Origin: DASYTH01 sp035762905
GTDB taxonomy: Bacteria > Actinomycetota > Actinomycetes > Mycobacteriales > Pseudonocardiaceae
Reading direction: 5' to 3'
NCBI RefSeq assembly: GCF_035762905.1
Contig: NZ_DASUCC010000051.1
Location: 1 to 64,000, forward strand
DNA length: 64,000 nt
Position 1 is the first letter of the stretch. The number at the start of each line of letters is the position of its first letter. Shown here one piece after another: positions 35,050 through 43,502 of this stretch. Below the pieces are notes generated by a model that did not search any database, was not told the origin of the DNA, and saw nothing but the letters and a program-made list of their open reading frames with translations. The position numbers were made by a program, and so were the translations under genes.

Positions 35050-36047
35050 CTCGTGCTCGCCTCTCGCCGGAGCGGGATCCGCCGCCGGTAGGTGACGGTC
35101 CGCCATGCCCACTCCAGCGGACCATAGCCGAACCGGCGCAGCCACACCGGGCTCCAGACCGCCTGCACGGCCAGAATGCCGACGCCCAGCAGCGCCGCCG
35201 TACCCCACTCGGCGGATCCGCGCAGGCCCAGTGCCGATCCCAGCGTCACGAACAGCACCGTTGCGGTCAGGTAGTTGGTCAACGCCAGCCGGCCCATCGG
35301 GGCGAACACCGCGTCCAGCGCGGGCCCCACCGGACCCCGCAGCAGCAGCAGGAACGCCGCCGCATAGGCACCGGCCATCGACATCGAGAACACCAGCCCG
35401 AGCCGGCGCCCCACCAGCTCACCGGCCCCGAACCCGACGATGATCAGATAGCAGCCGACCGCCAGCACCGCGCAGGCGACCAGGAACACCCACAACGCCC
35501 CGGTGAGCCGGTCGAGTTTCTCGGCGAACTCGTTCTGCGCCAACGCGAACCCCAACACGAACAGGCCGGGCAGGACACCGAACCCGCCGACCCCGAGCAG
35601 CACCCCGAGCACGGTCAGCGCCGCCCCGACCCACAGGTTCACCCGCGCCGGCGCGTAGCTCAACGGCAGCAACACCACCAGCCCGGTGATCGCGAACGGG
35701 AGCAGCACCTCACCCGGCTGCAGCAGGTGGTGCAGCGCCCCGACCACACCCAGCGCGACCAGCCGCCGCACCAACGGCACCCGGGGCCGGTCGGTGCGCC
35801 GCGCCGCCGAGCGCAGGAACAACCCGAACCCCAACCCGAAAAGCAGGTAGAAAATCGGATAGAACCGGCCGAGCACGAACAGCCGGACCCCATCCGGTGC
35901 CCGGGACAGGTCGGTCATCATGCCCATCGTCTGCGGAATGTTGATAAAAATGATCCCGCACAACGCGAACCCGCGCAGCGCGTCCAACGCGGAAATGCGC
36001 CGAGTCGTCGGGGCCGCGCCCCCCGCTTCCTTCGTCAACGCCGTCAT
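35046..36047 (-). CDS. DUF418-family membrane protein
   Basis: The product is 333 residues with about nine membrane helices. The N-terminal ISALDALRGFALCGIIFINI and the C-terminal NYLTATVLFVTLG with SPVWLRRFGYGPLEWAWRTVTY are the typical DUF418 (YeiB-like) ends. Function is unknown for the family; it is related to membrane acyltransferases and often sits with cell-envelope genes. ATG 36047 is annotated; a GTG one codon upstream is possible, and the ribosome site is weak. It is the first gene of the kinase-regulator operon. Confidence 0.88.
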   Translation of the reverse strand: MTALTKEAGGAAPTTRRISALDALRGFALCGIIFINIPQTMGMMTDLSRAPDGVRLFVLGRFYPIFYLLFGLGFGLFLRSAARRTDRPRVPLVRRLVALGVVGALHHLLQPGEVLLPFAITGLVVLLPLSYAPARVNLWVGAALTVLGVLLGVGGFGVLPGLFVLGFALAQNEFAEKLDRLTGALWVFLVACAVLAVGCYLIIVGFGAGELVGRRLGLVFSMSMAGAYAAAFLLLLRGPVGPALDAVFAPMGRLALTNYLTATVLFVTLGSALGLRGSAEWGTAALLGVGILAVQAVWSPVWLRRFGYGPLEWAWRTVTYRRRIPLRREASTR

Positions 36048-36422
36048 CACACCATCGTGGCCCGAGCACGCGCACCGACACCTCCCCCCACGCGCCGGAA
36101 TCGACCTCATACCCCAGACCTAACCGCCCCCACCCATCTCCCCCGCGCGACCGATCCGCAACCCGCTCAATCCTGCCGCGTCGCCCGCCCGATCTCCGCA
36201 ACCAGGCTGGCCGGGAACGGGGTGTCACCAAGGACTGAGCGGCTCGCGGTGTTCGTGGGTGCGGAAGTCGGTTCGGCCCTGGGTCAGCGCGGACTCGCCG
36301 AGCGCGTCGGCGTAGGCACGGAGCACGCCGAGCACGGTGTCGAGCGGAACCGTCCCCGGCCGGTCCTGACGCTGGAAGTACACCACCCCCATCGACCTCT
36401 GACCGGCAGGTGATCGCGACAA
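36048..36422. other. Gene-poor stretch with a doubtful small frame
   Basis: About 375 bases hold the promoter of the DUF418 operon. A minus-strand frame (36225-36392, about 55 residues, VVYFQRQDRPGTVPLDTVL and so on) has G/C-rich third positions but a poor ribosome site, and lies right behind the terminator of the SH3-like gene. It may be a gene remnant. Nothing else is recognisable. Confidence 0.35.
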
Positions 36423-36456
36423 GGGATGGCGGCCGCGCGTCGGCGGCCGCCATCCC
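36423..36456 (-). terminator. Strong hairpin after the SH3-like protein gene
   Basis: This is a perfect 14-bp inverted repeat (GGGATGGCGGCCGC and complement) around a 6-nt loop, 14 nt past the stop of the secreted SH3-like gene on the minus strand. It is among the most stable hairpins in the window. Confidence 0.7.
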
Positions 36457-36470
36457 TACCCCCTGGTTTG

Positions 36471-36878
36471 TCAGAAGCCACACCACCGGATGCTGCCGCG
36501 CGTGAAGCCGTCCACGTTGACATCCAGCAGGTCGTCCCGCACCCAGCCGCGCACACCGGTCCGCTGGTTCCGCAGGTAGGTCCAGGTGAAGCCGTCGTTG
36601 CCCGAGGTCCAGCAGAAGTAGAGGGCGTCGTCGGTTGGCTGCAGCGCGCCCGGCGCACCACACCCGGTGGACGACCCGCTGCGCTGGTTCGCGGCGCCGC
36701 TGGCCGGAGCATCCGCCTCTACCCGGTTCTCGAGGTTGGGGCCCGCGGTGTTACAGGGTGCGTGCATCGGGCCGACGGAACCCGGCCCGGGCTTCGGCGC
36801 CGCGCTCGCCGGCCCGGCCAACACCAGGCCCGTCGCGGCGACCGCCGTGAGCATCGTGCCCACCATCGCTTTTCTCAT
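36471..36878 (-). CDS. Small secreted SH3-like protein
   Basis: The product is 135 residues with a signal peptide (KAMVGTMLTAVAATGLVLAG, cleavage near ASAAPK). The mature part is about 105 residues with four cysteines and a segment FTWTYLRNQRTGVRGWVRDDLL that fits the bacterial SH3-like fold (peptide-stem or wall binding). ATG 36878 is preceded by GGGGGAGATCC. The function is unknown; many actinomycetes secrete such proteins. It is divergent from the HTH-lysozyme-like gene. Confidence 0.8.
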   Translation of the reverse strand: MRKAMVGTMLTAVAATGLVLAGPASAAPKPGPGSVGPMHAPCNTAGPNLENRVEADAPASGAANQRSGSSTGCGAPGALQPTDDALYFCWTSGNDGFTWTYLRNQRTGVRGWVRDDLLDVNVDGFTRGSIRWCGF

Positions 36879-36969
36879 AATGGATCTCCCCCTTGCAGTT
36901 TCACTGAAAGATCGAATTCCGGTGCCGGCCGCATGGCCGAACACCCCAGATGATTTCAACTACTAAGCA

Positions 36970-36996
36970 TTGACAGGCAAGGGTTTGCGGTACTCT
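36970..36996 (+). promoter_or_regulatory. Possible sigma-70-type promoter
   Basis: TTGACA (36970-36975) and TACTCT (36991-36996) are separated by 15 bases, in a locally A/T-richer stretch upstream of the gene at 37105. The spacing is short, so this is tentative. Downstream, GGTGGGAC and TGGGATG each occur twice in about 70 bases and could be operator repeats. Confidence 0.35.
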
Positions 36997-37104
36997 GGGA
37001 TGGTGGGACGCGCCTAGATGTCGTGCGGTGTAGGTACACCCGACCTGGTGGGACAGGCGTGGGATGTTCGGTCGACCGGATAGCTCCGGTGTGAGGGGGA
37101 CAGG

Positions 37105-38118
37105 GTGCAATCCATTGAGGCGCAGCGACTCGCCGCGTTCTTGCGGATGTTCAAAAACCGCACGGAGCGCAGCTATCAGTCACTGGCCAAGCGAACCGGG
37201 GTGAGCAGTTCGAGCCTGCATCGTTATTGCGCCGGTACCAAGATTCCGTCCGATTACGGTGCCATCCAGCGGTTCGCCAGAGAGTGCGGGGCAACCCAGG
37301 AGGAGCTGCACACGCTGCACCGACTGTGGGTGCTGGCGGATGCCGTTCGGCGGGGCGAGCCGGAACCCGACGAAAGCCCGGACGAACTGCCCGGTGAGCA
37401 GGCGGTCGCCGATGTACCTCCGGCGGAACCGGCTCGTTCCAGGACATTCCGGCGTCGGATGGCGTTGGTCGGTGCGGCACTCATCGTGGCGGCCGGCGCC
37501 GTGACGACCTGGGTCATCAGCGCAGGCCGAACGGACGGGTCGCGCACGGTTTCGGGGCCGATGCTGCTGTCGTCCGCCTGCCCGCCGGTCGTGAGCATGG
37601 GCCAGCACGACGAATGCGTGCGGGAGGTCCAGGTTCTGCTGTCACAGGCCGGAGCCAAGCTGGAGATCGACGGCGACTTCGGTCCGGCGACGCTTCGCCG
37701 GGTCACCGCGTTCCAGGTGCTGGCCGGCCTTCAACCGAGGGGCGTGGTCGACGAGGCGACGAAGCGGGCTCTCTACGATCAGCGGATCTCCATGGCCACG
37801 TGGTCTCCGGAACAGGTCGAGCGACGGGTCCGGGAGGTCTTTCCCGAGGAGCCGGACCGGGCCGTCGGCATCGCCCGCTGCCAGTCCTTCCTCGACCCGT
37901 TGCACGTGCTGACCAACACCAACGGCACCCGCAACTGGGGGGTCTTCCAGCTCTCCGACAAGCTGCTCCGGGAACTGGGCGGCACGCAGTTGCAGGCCTA
38001 TGACCCCGAGTGGAACATCCAGGCGGCGCGCCGGGCGTGGAGCCGACACCAGGACTTCCGCGACTGGGAGCACTGCGACCAACCGTATCGGAGCAGCACG
38101 CCGCCGCCGGGCGGGTAG
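37105..38118 (+). CDS. HTH-TM-peptidoglycan-binding protein with lysozyme-like C-terminal domain
   Basis: The product is 337 residues. Residues 1-75 are an XRE-type helix-turn-helix (TGVSSSSLHRYCAGTKIPSD). A Pro/Glu-rich linker follows, then one membrane helix (about 118-140, ALVGAALIVAAGAVTTWVIS). Next is a peptidoglycan-binding-1 domain (VREVQVLLSQAGAKLEIDGDFG, about 175-225) and a C-terminal lysozyme/transglycosylase-like domain (CQSFLDPLHVLTNTNGTRNWGVFQLSDKL). The HTH would be cytoplasmic and the wall-binding part outside, as in one-component wall sensors. A catalytic Glu is not obvious in the last domain. GTG 37105 follows GAGGGGGACAGG. Confidence 0.85.
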   Translation: MQSIEAQRLAAFLRMFKNRTERSYQSLAKRTGVSSSSLHRYCAGTKIPSDYGAIQRFARECGATQEELHTLHRLWVLADAVRRGEPEPDESPDELPGEQAVADVPPAEPARSRTFRRRMALVGAALIVAAGAVTTWVISAGRTDGSRTVSGPMLLSSACPPVVSMGQHDECVREVQVLLSQAGAKLEIDGDFGPATLRRVTAFQVLAGLQPRGVVDEATKRALYDQRISMATWSPEQVERRVREVFPEEPDRAVGIARCQSFLDPLHVLTNTNGTRNWGVFQLSDKLLRELGGTQLQAYDPEWNIQAARRAWSRHQDFRDWEHCDQPYRSSTPPPGG

Positions 38119-38141
38119 CGGCGTCGATGGTCGACGCGCGG

Positions 38142-39206
38142 TCAGAAGTGCACTCCCCCATGGATGTCGCCGGCCTGGACCACCCGACCGCTGACGTTTC
38201 CGGTGATCACGTTGGTGACCCGGCTCGGGGTCGCGGGCTCGTCGGCCAGCAGTTGGTCGGCGAGCCGCTCGGCGAGTTCGACCGGGTGCAGGTCCGCGTT
38301 CGCCAGCTGTGGCAGGACGTGACGGGCCGCCCCGAACCCGGCGGCCGGTGTCCAGGCCGCGGGACGGTCCAGGTCGATCGCGACGAGCAGCGCGAGACGT
38401 TCCGCCAGCGTGGCCGCGAGCTGGTTCCGGTCCGGACCGGCGGGGGTGAACCAGGCGCTTCGCTGTCCGGTATCCAGGACCGCCACGCCGGTTCCGTTCG
38501 TCGTGATCCAGGCCATCGAGCCGGCCGGGTCCAGCCGGGCGGCCCGGGGCGACCTGGCCGACAGGGCCCGTTGCATGTCCCGCGCCGATTGTGGCTGCAG
38601 TGGCTCGGACGGCACCAGGTGCACCTCGACGGAGCCGGGGGGTTGGCCGACGTCGCCCGGCATCGCCGCGCACCACACGACGGCCGCCGGCACCGGCCGG
38701 GGCGGGAGATCCGGGGCCGGAAGTACCGGTGGCCGAACATGACCGGGACTGCGATGGATCACCCGCAGCAGGTCCTCCGCACCGGTCGTGGTGCACGCCG
38801 TGACCGTGAACCGGGTCGCGGTGTAGGGCGACAGGAACCGCGGAATCTCCTCGATGCCGTGACCGGGCAACAGAACCGGAAGCACCTTGGCCGTCCACGT
38901 TGGCCGGTCGCCGTGCAGCAGATCGCGCAGCAGGGTCGCCTCGGACTGGATGCCGGGATGCCGATCACCCGGCGCGCTGCCGTCACCGACCGCCCGATAG
39001 GCCGGCGACGCCACGACGATGACATACGCCGCGGAGGTCATCTCGCGCAGCGCCCAGGCATACCAGTCGTGCCGGGCGTCGGCCGACCACAGGTCGAGCA
39101 CCGCGTCCACGCCCTGGCCGCGCAGAAAATGGGCGAACGCCAACACATCGTTCTGGTGCGCGAGGGAATCGTGCGCATACGAGACGAACACCTTGGGCGC
39201 GGTCAT
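38142..39206 (-). CDS. SEFIR/TIR-like domain protein with C-terminal VVQAG motif
   Basis: The product is 354 residues. The N-terminal 150 residues match the SEFIR/TIR fold: KVFVSYAHDS, DVLAFAHFLRGQGVDAVLDLW, YAWALREMTSAAYVIVVASPAY. The middle part is unassigned. The C-terminus ends NVSGRVVQAGDIHGGVHF, a short motif repeated in the divergent gene at 40195. SEFIR/TIR domains signal or act as NADases in bacterial conflict systems; the SEFIR catalytic status here is unclear. ATG 39206 is placed just before the KVFVSYAHD strand; a GTG at 39230 would add eight residues. Confidence 0.82.
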   Translation of the reverse strand: MTAPKVFVSYAHDSLAHQNDVLAFAHFLRGQGVDAVLDLWSADARHDWYAWALREMTSAAYVIVVASPAYRAVGDGSAPGDRHPGIQSEATLLRDLLHGDRPTWTAKVLPVLLPGHGIEEIPRFLSPYTATRFTVTACTTTGAEDLLRVIHRSPGHVRPPVLPAPDLPPRPVPAAVVWCAAMPGDVGQPPGSVEVHLVPSEPLQPQSARDMQRALSARSPRAARLDPAGSMAWITTNGTGVAVLDTGQRSAWFTPAGPDRNQLAATLAERLALLVAIDLDRPAAWTPAAGFGAARHVLPQLANADLHPVELAERLADQLLADEPATPSRVTNVITGNVSGRVVQAGDIHGGVHF

Positions 39207-39254
39207 GCCGCCCAAGCGTACGCGACCCACCCAATCGCCTTACTGGACAGATAG

Positions 39255-39285
39255 TTGACAGCCCGCCCGGCGGTCCATTTGTCAA
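39255..39285. promoter_or_regulatory. Inverted TTGACA/TGTCAA pair between divergent genes
   Basis: TTGACA (39255-39260) and its reverse complement TGTCAA (39280-39285) flank a GC-rich 19-base spacer in the gap between the SEFIR gene and the gene at 39350. They could be paired -35 elements of divergent promoters or an operator; no matching -10 was found at normal spacing. Confidence 0.25.
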
Positions 39286-39349
39286 GCTGGGCCTGCTATC
39301 TTCGGCCGCCAAGCGATCGCAGGCGGACCCATTGGGAGGAGTCCGAACA

Positions 39350-40198
39350 ATGTCCAAGGTGTCCGAGCCGCCTGCGGCGGACGGTGCCGGAGACGCGACC
39401 TACCTCGAGAAGACGCTCCGGCACACACCGACGGATCTGCTGCTCGACGACTCGGTCAGCGCGGACCTGATCCGGGCGGTGTGGCGCAGGTCGATCCGGT
39501 TGGCCGTCGGCATCTTCCTGCTGTTCCTGGTCATCTGGGTCTTCACCGGCGGGCTCGGGTTCGGTGGCTCGTCCCGGTCGTCCCGGGCCGACGACAACGA
39601 TGGGCTGCTGATAGCCGGACTCGTCGGCGGGATCATTGCGTTCGTGGTCAGCTGGATCACGTTTCTCAACAGCGAGAAACAGGAGCCGATCAGTGAGTGG
39701 AGCACATTGCTGGCGGGCCGGGCGGCTGCCGCGGACTCCGTTTACAGCCACATAGCGGGACGGTTGCGGGAACGCCGCCTGCCGATCCAGAACTATTTTG
39801 AAAAGCGAACCCGGTCCGCCTACTCGGTAACGGGCAACCGGTTGGTTCTGGTCGACGGCTATCACTACGTCTACGTCTCGGTGTTCAGCTACGGCACGAG
39901 TCTGTACCTGGGCTGGAGCATGTGGCGGGTCCGGTCCGGAAGCGTTCTGCTCCAGCACACCACCGGCCGCTCCGGGGGTGGCCGCGACGATCCGATCCAC
40001 CGAATCCTCAACCTGGAGCGGCTCAAGGCGATGCGGGAGGCGGTACACGCGGTGTGCCGCGAGGCCCTGCACACCGCCGTCTCGAACGTCACGGTGCCCA
40101 CGGCATACGGTTTTCCGAACGGTATGCCACCGATCGAGGGTCTGCCGTACGGCGGCGCGCCACAGCCTGGCGCCCAGCGGCCGCCGACCCAGCCGTGA
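39350..40198 (+). CDS. Two-helix membrane protein of unknown function
   Basis: The product is 282 residues with two membrane helices (SIRLAVGIFLLFLVIWVFTGG at about 48-70 and LLIAGLVGGIIAFVVSWITFL at about 87-107) and a cytoplasmic beta-rich domain (SAYSVTGNRLVLVDGYHYVYVSV). The tail is Pro/Gly-rich. It is not recognised. GGGAGGA precedes ATG 39350, and its stop overlaps the next start (GTGA). It may anchor the neighbouring conflict-type proteins at the membrane. Confidence 0.75.
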   Translation: MSKVSEPPAADGAGDATYLEKTLRHTPTDLLLDDSVSADLIRAVWRRSIRLAVGIFLLFLVIWVFTGGLGFGGSSRSSRADDNDGLLIAGLVGGIIAFVVSWITFLNSEKQEPISEWSTLLAGRAAAADSVYSHIAGRLRERRLPIQNYFEKRTRSAYSVTGNRLVLVDGYHYVYVSVFSYGTSLYLGWSMWRVRSGSVLLQHTTGRSGGGRDDPIHRILNLERLKAMREAVHAVCREALHTAVSNVTVPTAYGFPNGMPPIEGLPYGGAPQPGAQRPPTQP

Positions 40199-41397
40199 GT
40201 AGAACGGGCGCGGTCACCGCGCGGGGCGCCGACAGCTGGTGGGCCTGGGCCGCCAGTCGGATCGTGCCGGCCGCGGCGTCCCCCGGCGGTGACTCCGGCG
40301 CACCGCAGCCGGTTCCGGCGACCACCGTCCACAACGAACACTCCGGATCGGCCGACAACGTCGTGCAGGCCGGTCAGATCTTCGGCGGCGTGCACTTCCA
40401 CGGCGACCGGCGGCCCGTGCCGGACGACTCGCCGTGGCTGCGATCGTGCTGGGCGCCCCTCGCCGCGGCCGGCGCCGCCATGGAGATGCGCTACCTCACC
40501 CGGCCCGGCGACGCCCGGCTCGGCGCTTTCCTCATCGTGCGCGCCGAAGCGCACAATGAGGAAACCGCCGAACGCCAGGTCGTCGCCCTGCGCTCCCAGC
40601 TCGGCACGATGCCCGGCCACGTCATCGCGACTCCGGTCACCGACGAAGCCGAAACCCACGCCATCCTCGAACCGTTCCGACCGCATACCAACGGAATCGC
40701 CGAGATCCGCAAGCGGCTGACCACACATCGAACCGACCGGGACGACGCGCCCCACCCGTGGCTCGCCACGGTCACCCCGCTGACCTACCAGCATCAGCCC
40801 TGGACCGCGTTGTGGTCCGAACTGGCGGGACTGCCGTTCCACACCGCGCTGTCGGTCGGCCTCGTTCCCTATCCGATCGGCCCCGGGCTGCGGTCGCGCC
40901 TTGCCGCCATGGCCGCCGACCTCGCCCGGCTCGCCCAACCGGGTCCATCGCCCACCGCGGTGTGGACGGTGCCCCGGCCGCCGGACGCGTTCGCCGCCGC
41001 GGCGCTGCCGCTGATCTCGGATGCCGTGCGGCGCTACACCGACCGGGCGTTCGTCATCCGCATTTCCGTCGCGGCCGAGCGCCCGCTCCCCGGGATCCTG
41101 CCCGAACTCGTCGCCAGCACGATCTCGCCCGCGACCGGGACTCACGCCTTCGTCGCGGCCGCACCCGTCGTCGTCCGGCCGGAACCGGCGGACAAGCCCA
41201 TCGCGTGGCACAACTTCACGGCGCTCAACTTCGCCCCGCTGTCCGCCTACGACCAGGGCAACCCGCCGGAGGCGGTCGGTGAGCTGGAACGGGCGCTGAG
41301 TGCCGTGGTCGACCTCGACGAAGCGGCCGCGGCCTTCCGGCTGCCCCACCGTGGCTCCGGACCGGCGTTGTTCGCGGCGCCCAACGCCCCGGTTTGA
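40195..41397 (+). CDS. Unknown protein with VVQAGxIxGGVHFH motif, partner of SEFIR protein
   Basis: The product is 400 residues starting at GTG 40195, overlapping the upstream gene by four bases. Residues about 54-70 read NVVQAGQIFGGVHFHG, almost the same as the C-terminal tail of the divergent SEFIR protein. The remaining 330 residues form an alpha/beta domain without a motif I recognise (segments AFLIVRAEAHNEETAE and LPFHTALSVGLVPYPIG). The shared tag suggests the two proteins bind the same partner or each other. Confidence 0.72.
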   Translation: MSRTGAVTARGADSWWAWAASRIVPAAASPGGDSGAPQPVPATTVHNEHSGSADNVVQAGQIFGGVHFHGDRRPVPDDSPWLRSCWAPLAAAGAAMEMRYLTRPGDARLGAFLIVRAEAHNEETAERQVVALRSQLGTMPGHVIATPVTDEAETHAILEPFRPHTNGIAEIRKRLTTHRTDRDDAPHPWLATVTPLTYQHQPWTALWSELAGLPFHTALSVGLVPYPIGPGLRSRLAAMAADLARLAQPGPSPTAVWTVPRPPDAFAAAALPLISDAVRRYTDRAFVIRISVAAERPLPGILPELVASTISPATGTHAFVAAAPVVVRPEPADKPIAWHNFTALNFAPLSAYDQGNPPEAVGELERALSAVVDLDEAAAAFRLPHRGSGPALFAAPNAPV

Positions 41398-41474
41398 ACC
41401 CGATCAGGTGGTGTTCGTACGCCGGCCGGGCGGGTACTCCCGTCGGTACCGGTCTGCACGAAGGGAGCAAACGG

Positions 41475-41666
41475 ATGGGTAAGCGCCGAGCCGATGACCA
41501 GGCTGACCCGGACTTCGCCGAAGAGCACACCCGCCCGACCGTCGCGGACGAGCCGGGGCCGGACGCGCCCGACGAATCCGTGCCGACCGGACAGGCCGGG
41601 AACGGTGGCATGGATCCGCGCGGTTCGTTCCGCCGCTGGTTGCGCACCGTGTTCCGGCGCCAGTGA
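41475..41666 (+). CDS. Small acidic-then-basic protein (63 aa), unknown
   Basis: This is a 63-residue frame with GGAG 7 nt upstream of ATG 41475. The first 45 residues are Asp/Glu/Pro-rich and probably unstructured; the last 15 are basic and hydrophobic (GSFRRWLRTVFRRQ), which could form a membrane-active helix. It lies 78 bases after the previous gene and may be the last gene of that operon. It ends exactly where the convergent ABC transporter gene ends. No family is recognised. Confidence 0.5.
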   Translation: MGKRRADDQADPDFAEEHTRPTVADEPGPDAPDESVPTGQAGNGGMDPRGSFRRWLRTVFRRQ

Positions 41667-43499
41667 CTACTGGGTAGGGGCCCGGTCCCGTTCGTAACCC
41701 TGGGACTGGAGCAGGAACAGCCCAGCGTAGCGGCCACCGGCGAGCATCAGCTGGTCATGGGTTCCGGTTTCCACCAGCGTGCCCGCGTCGAGCACCAGGA
41801 TGGTGTCGGCGTCCCGCAGGGTGTTGAGGCGGTGGGAGATGAGCAGGCTGAGCCGGCCCCGGCGCAGGGTGGCCAGCTTCTGGTGCAGTGCGTGCTCCAC
41901 CTCGGCATCCAGACCGGAGCTGGGCTCGTCGAGGATGAGCAGGTCCGCGTCGTCGCGGAGAAACGCGCGGGCGATGGCGATGCGCTGCCACTGACCGCCG
42001 GACAGCGACGCGGCGCGGTCGCCGTCCTCGTCGGTGGGGAAGATCCGGCTCAGCAGCGTGGCATAGCCACGGGGCAGCGCCGAGATCGCCGCGTCGGCCT
42101 CGGCCAGCCGCGCCGACTCGCGGATCCGTTCCAGGTTCCCGAGATCGCCGAGCCGGCCGATGCCGATGTTGTCCGCCGCGGTGAAGTCGTAGGACATGAA
42201 GTCCTGGAACACCGCGCTGATCCGGGTGCGCAGCCCGGCCGGGTCGAGCTCCCGGATATCGGCGCCGTCCCACAGGATCCGGCCCCGCTGCGGCTCGTAC
42301 ATCCGGCACAGCAACTTGACCATGGTGGTCTTGCCCGCGCCGTTGAGCCCGACCAGTCCCACCGCCGACCCGGCGGGCAGCCGGCAGCTCACCCCGCGCA
42401 GCACCCACGGAAGGTCGGCGCCGTAGCGGAACCACACGTCCTCGAACACGATCCCCTCGCGCAGCGGCGCCGGGACCAGACCGCCGACCGTCGGGATGGG
42501 ACGGTCGGCGATCGCGAGATAATGACTGAACAGCAACAGGGCGCGGTAGCCGTTGGCGGTCTGGTCGGTCGCGCCGCCGAACGCCGCGTGCAGGGCCACC
42601 AGTGCGGCGAGCAGGATCGTGACGTCCCCGACGCTGAGCCGGCCGTGGATGGCGAGATACGCGGCGGCCGACACGCCGACCAGGGTCACCACGGCGCCGA
42701 GCAGCCCGACGACCAACTCCAGCCAGGCGGCGATCCGGTCCACCCTGGCCTCGGCGGCGTTGGCCGAGCGGAGATCGCGCAGCATCCGGCCGGTGATGAA
42801 GTCACCGAGACCGAACAGCCGCACCTCCTTGGCGGCCCGCACGTCGGTGGCCAGCAACCGGAAGAAGATCTGCCGGCGCTGGAACACCGAGACGTCGGTG
42901 ATCATGGTGGCGCGCAGCCTGGCCAGGCGCAGTTGCAGCAATGCGGCCGGGACCGCGACGACCACCACCACGGCGAGCAGCCAGGGGCAGAGCACCAGGA
43001 TGGTCGCGGCGAAGCCGGCGCCGGTGACCGCGGCCGCGACCAGGTGCACCCCGGCATCGATGGCTTCCTCGGGTGCGGTGTCGCCGGCCTGCTCGGCCAA
43101 CCGGATCCGGTCCAGCGTGTCCGGATCCTCGAACTGCGCCAGACCCGGATACCCGTTGACACTGCGGAACAACCGGATTCGCACCGTGACCCGGATGTTG
43201 CGGTGCATGGCTCCGCGCAGGTAGATCAGGGCCGCGCCGACCGCCTTGACCAGCACACCGGCCAACACGAGCGTCCCGGCGCAGACCACCACGGTGCGCA
43301 CCGACGCGGCGGCACCGGCGGTCAGCTCGTCGAGCAGCACGCCGGTGGCCCACGCGCCGGCCACCGGCAGGCAGCCGTCGACGACCGTCAGCGCGAGCAC
43401 CGCGCCGAGTTGGCGGGGCGACGCCGAGGCGCCCAGCCGAGCCGCCGCCACGGCCCAGCGCAGCACCGTGGCCGGGCCCGCGCGCTCGAGGCCGACCAC
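41667..43499 (-). CDS. ABC exporter, fused membrane and ATPase domains
   Basis: The product is 610 residues: a six-helix exporter membrane domain (1-330) and an ATPase domain with Walker A GLNGAGKTTM, signature LSGGQWQRIA and Walker B LLILDEPSSGLD. There is no N-terminal C39 peptidase, so any leader removal must be done by another enzyme, plausibly the S26 peptidase in this cassette. GTG 43499 lies just three bases after the stop of the MauD-like gene. It is the last gene of the peptide transcript and probably exports the 8-Cys peptide. Confidence 0.92.
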   Translation of the reverse strand: MVGLERAGPATVLRWAVAAARLGASASPRQLGAVLALTVVDGCLPVAGAWATGVLLDELTAGAAASVRTVVVCAGTLVLAGVLVKAVGAALIYLRGAMHRNIRVTVRIRLFRSVNGYPGLAQFEDPDTLDRIRLAEQAGDTAPEEAIDAGVHLVAAAVTGAGFAATILVLCPWLLAVVVVVAVPAALLQLRLARLRATMITDVSVFQRRQIFFRLLATDVRAAKEVRLFGLGDFITGRMLRDLRSANAAEARVDRIAAWLELVVGLLGAVVTLVGVSAAAYLAIHGRLSVGDVTILLAALVALHAAFGGATDQTANGYRALLLFSHYLAIADRPIPTVGGLVPAPLREGIVFEDVWFRYGADLPWVLRGVSCRLPAGSAVGLVGLNGAGKTTMVKLLCRMYEPQRGRILWDGADIRELDPAGLRTRISAVFQDFMSYDFTAADNIGIGRLGDLGNLERIRESARLAEADAAISALPRGYATLLSRIFPTDEDGDRAASLSGGQWQRIAIARAFLRDDADLLILDEPSSGLDAEVEHALHQKLATLRRGRLSLLISHRLNTLRDADTILVLDAGTLVETGTHDQLMLAGGRYAGLFLLQSQGYERDRAPTQ

Positions 43500-43502
43500 G
43501 CC

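Noticed and set aside
36225..36422. Small minus-strand frame after the SH3-like gene
   Set aside because: Weak ribosome site, position directly behind a terminator and no recognisable family; kept only as a remark in the gene-poor stretch.
42000..43499. Idea that the ABC exporter is a C39-peptidase bacteriocin exporter
   Set aside because: No N-terminal cysteine protease domain is present; the membrane domain begins within the first 40 residues.
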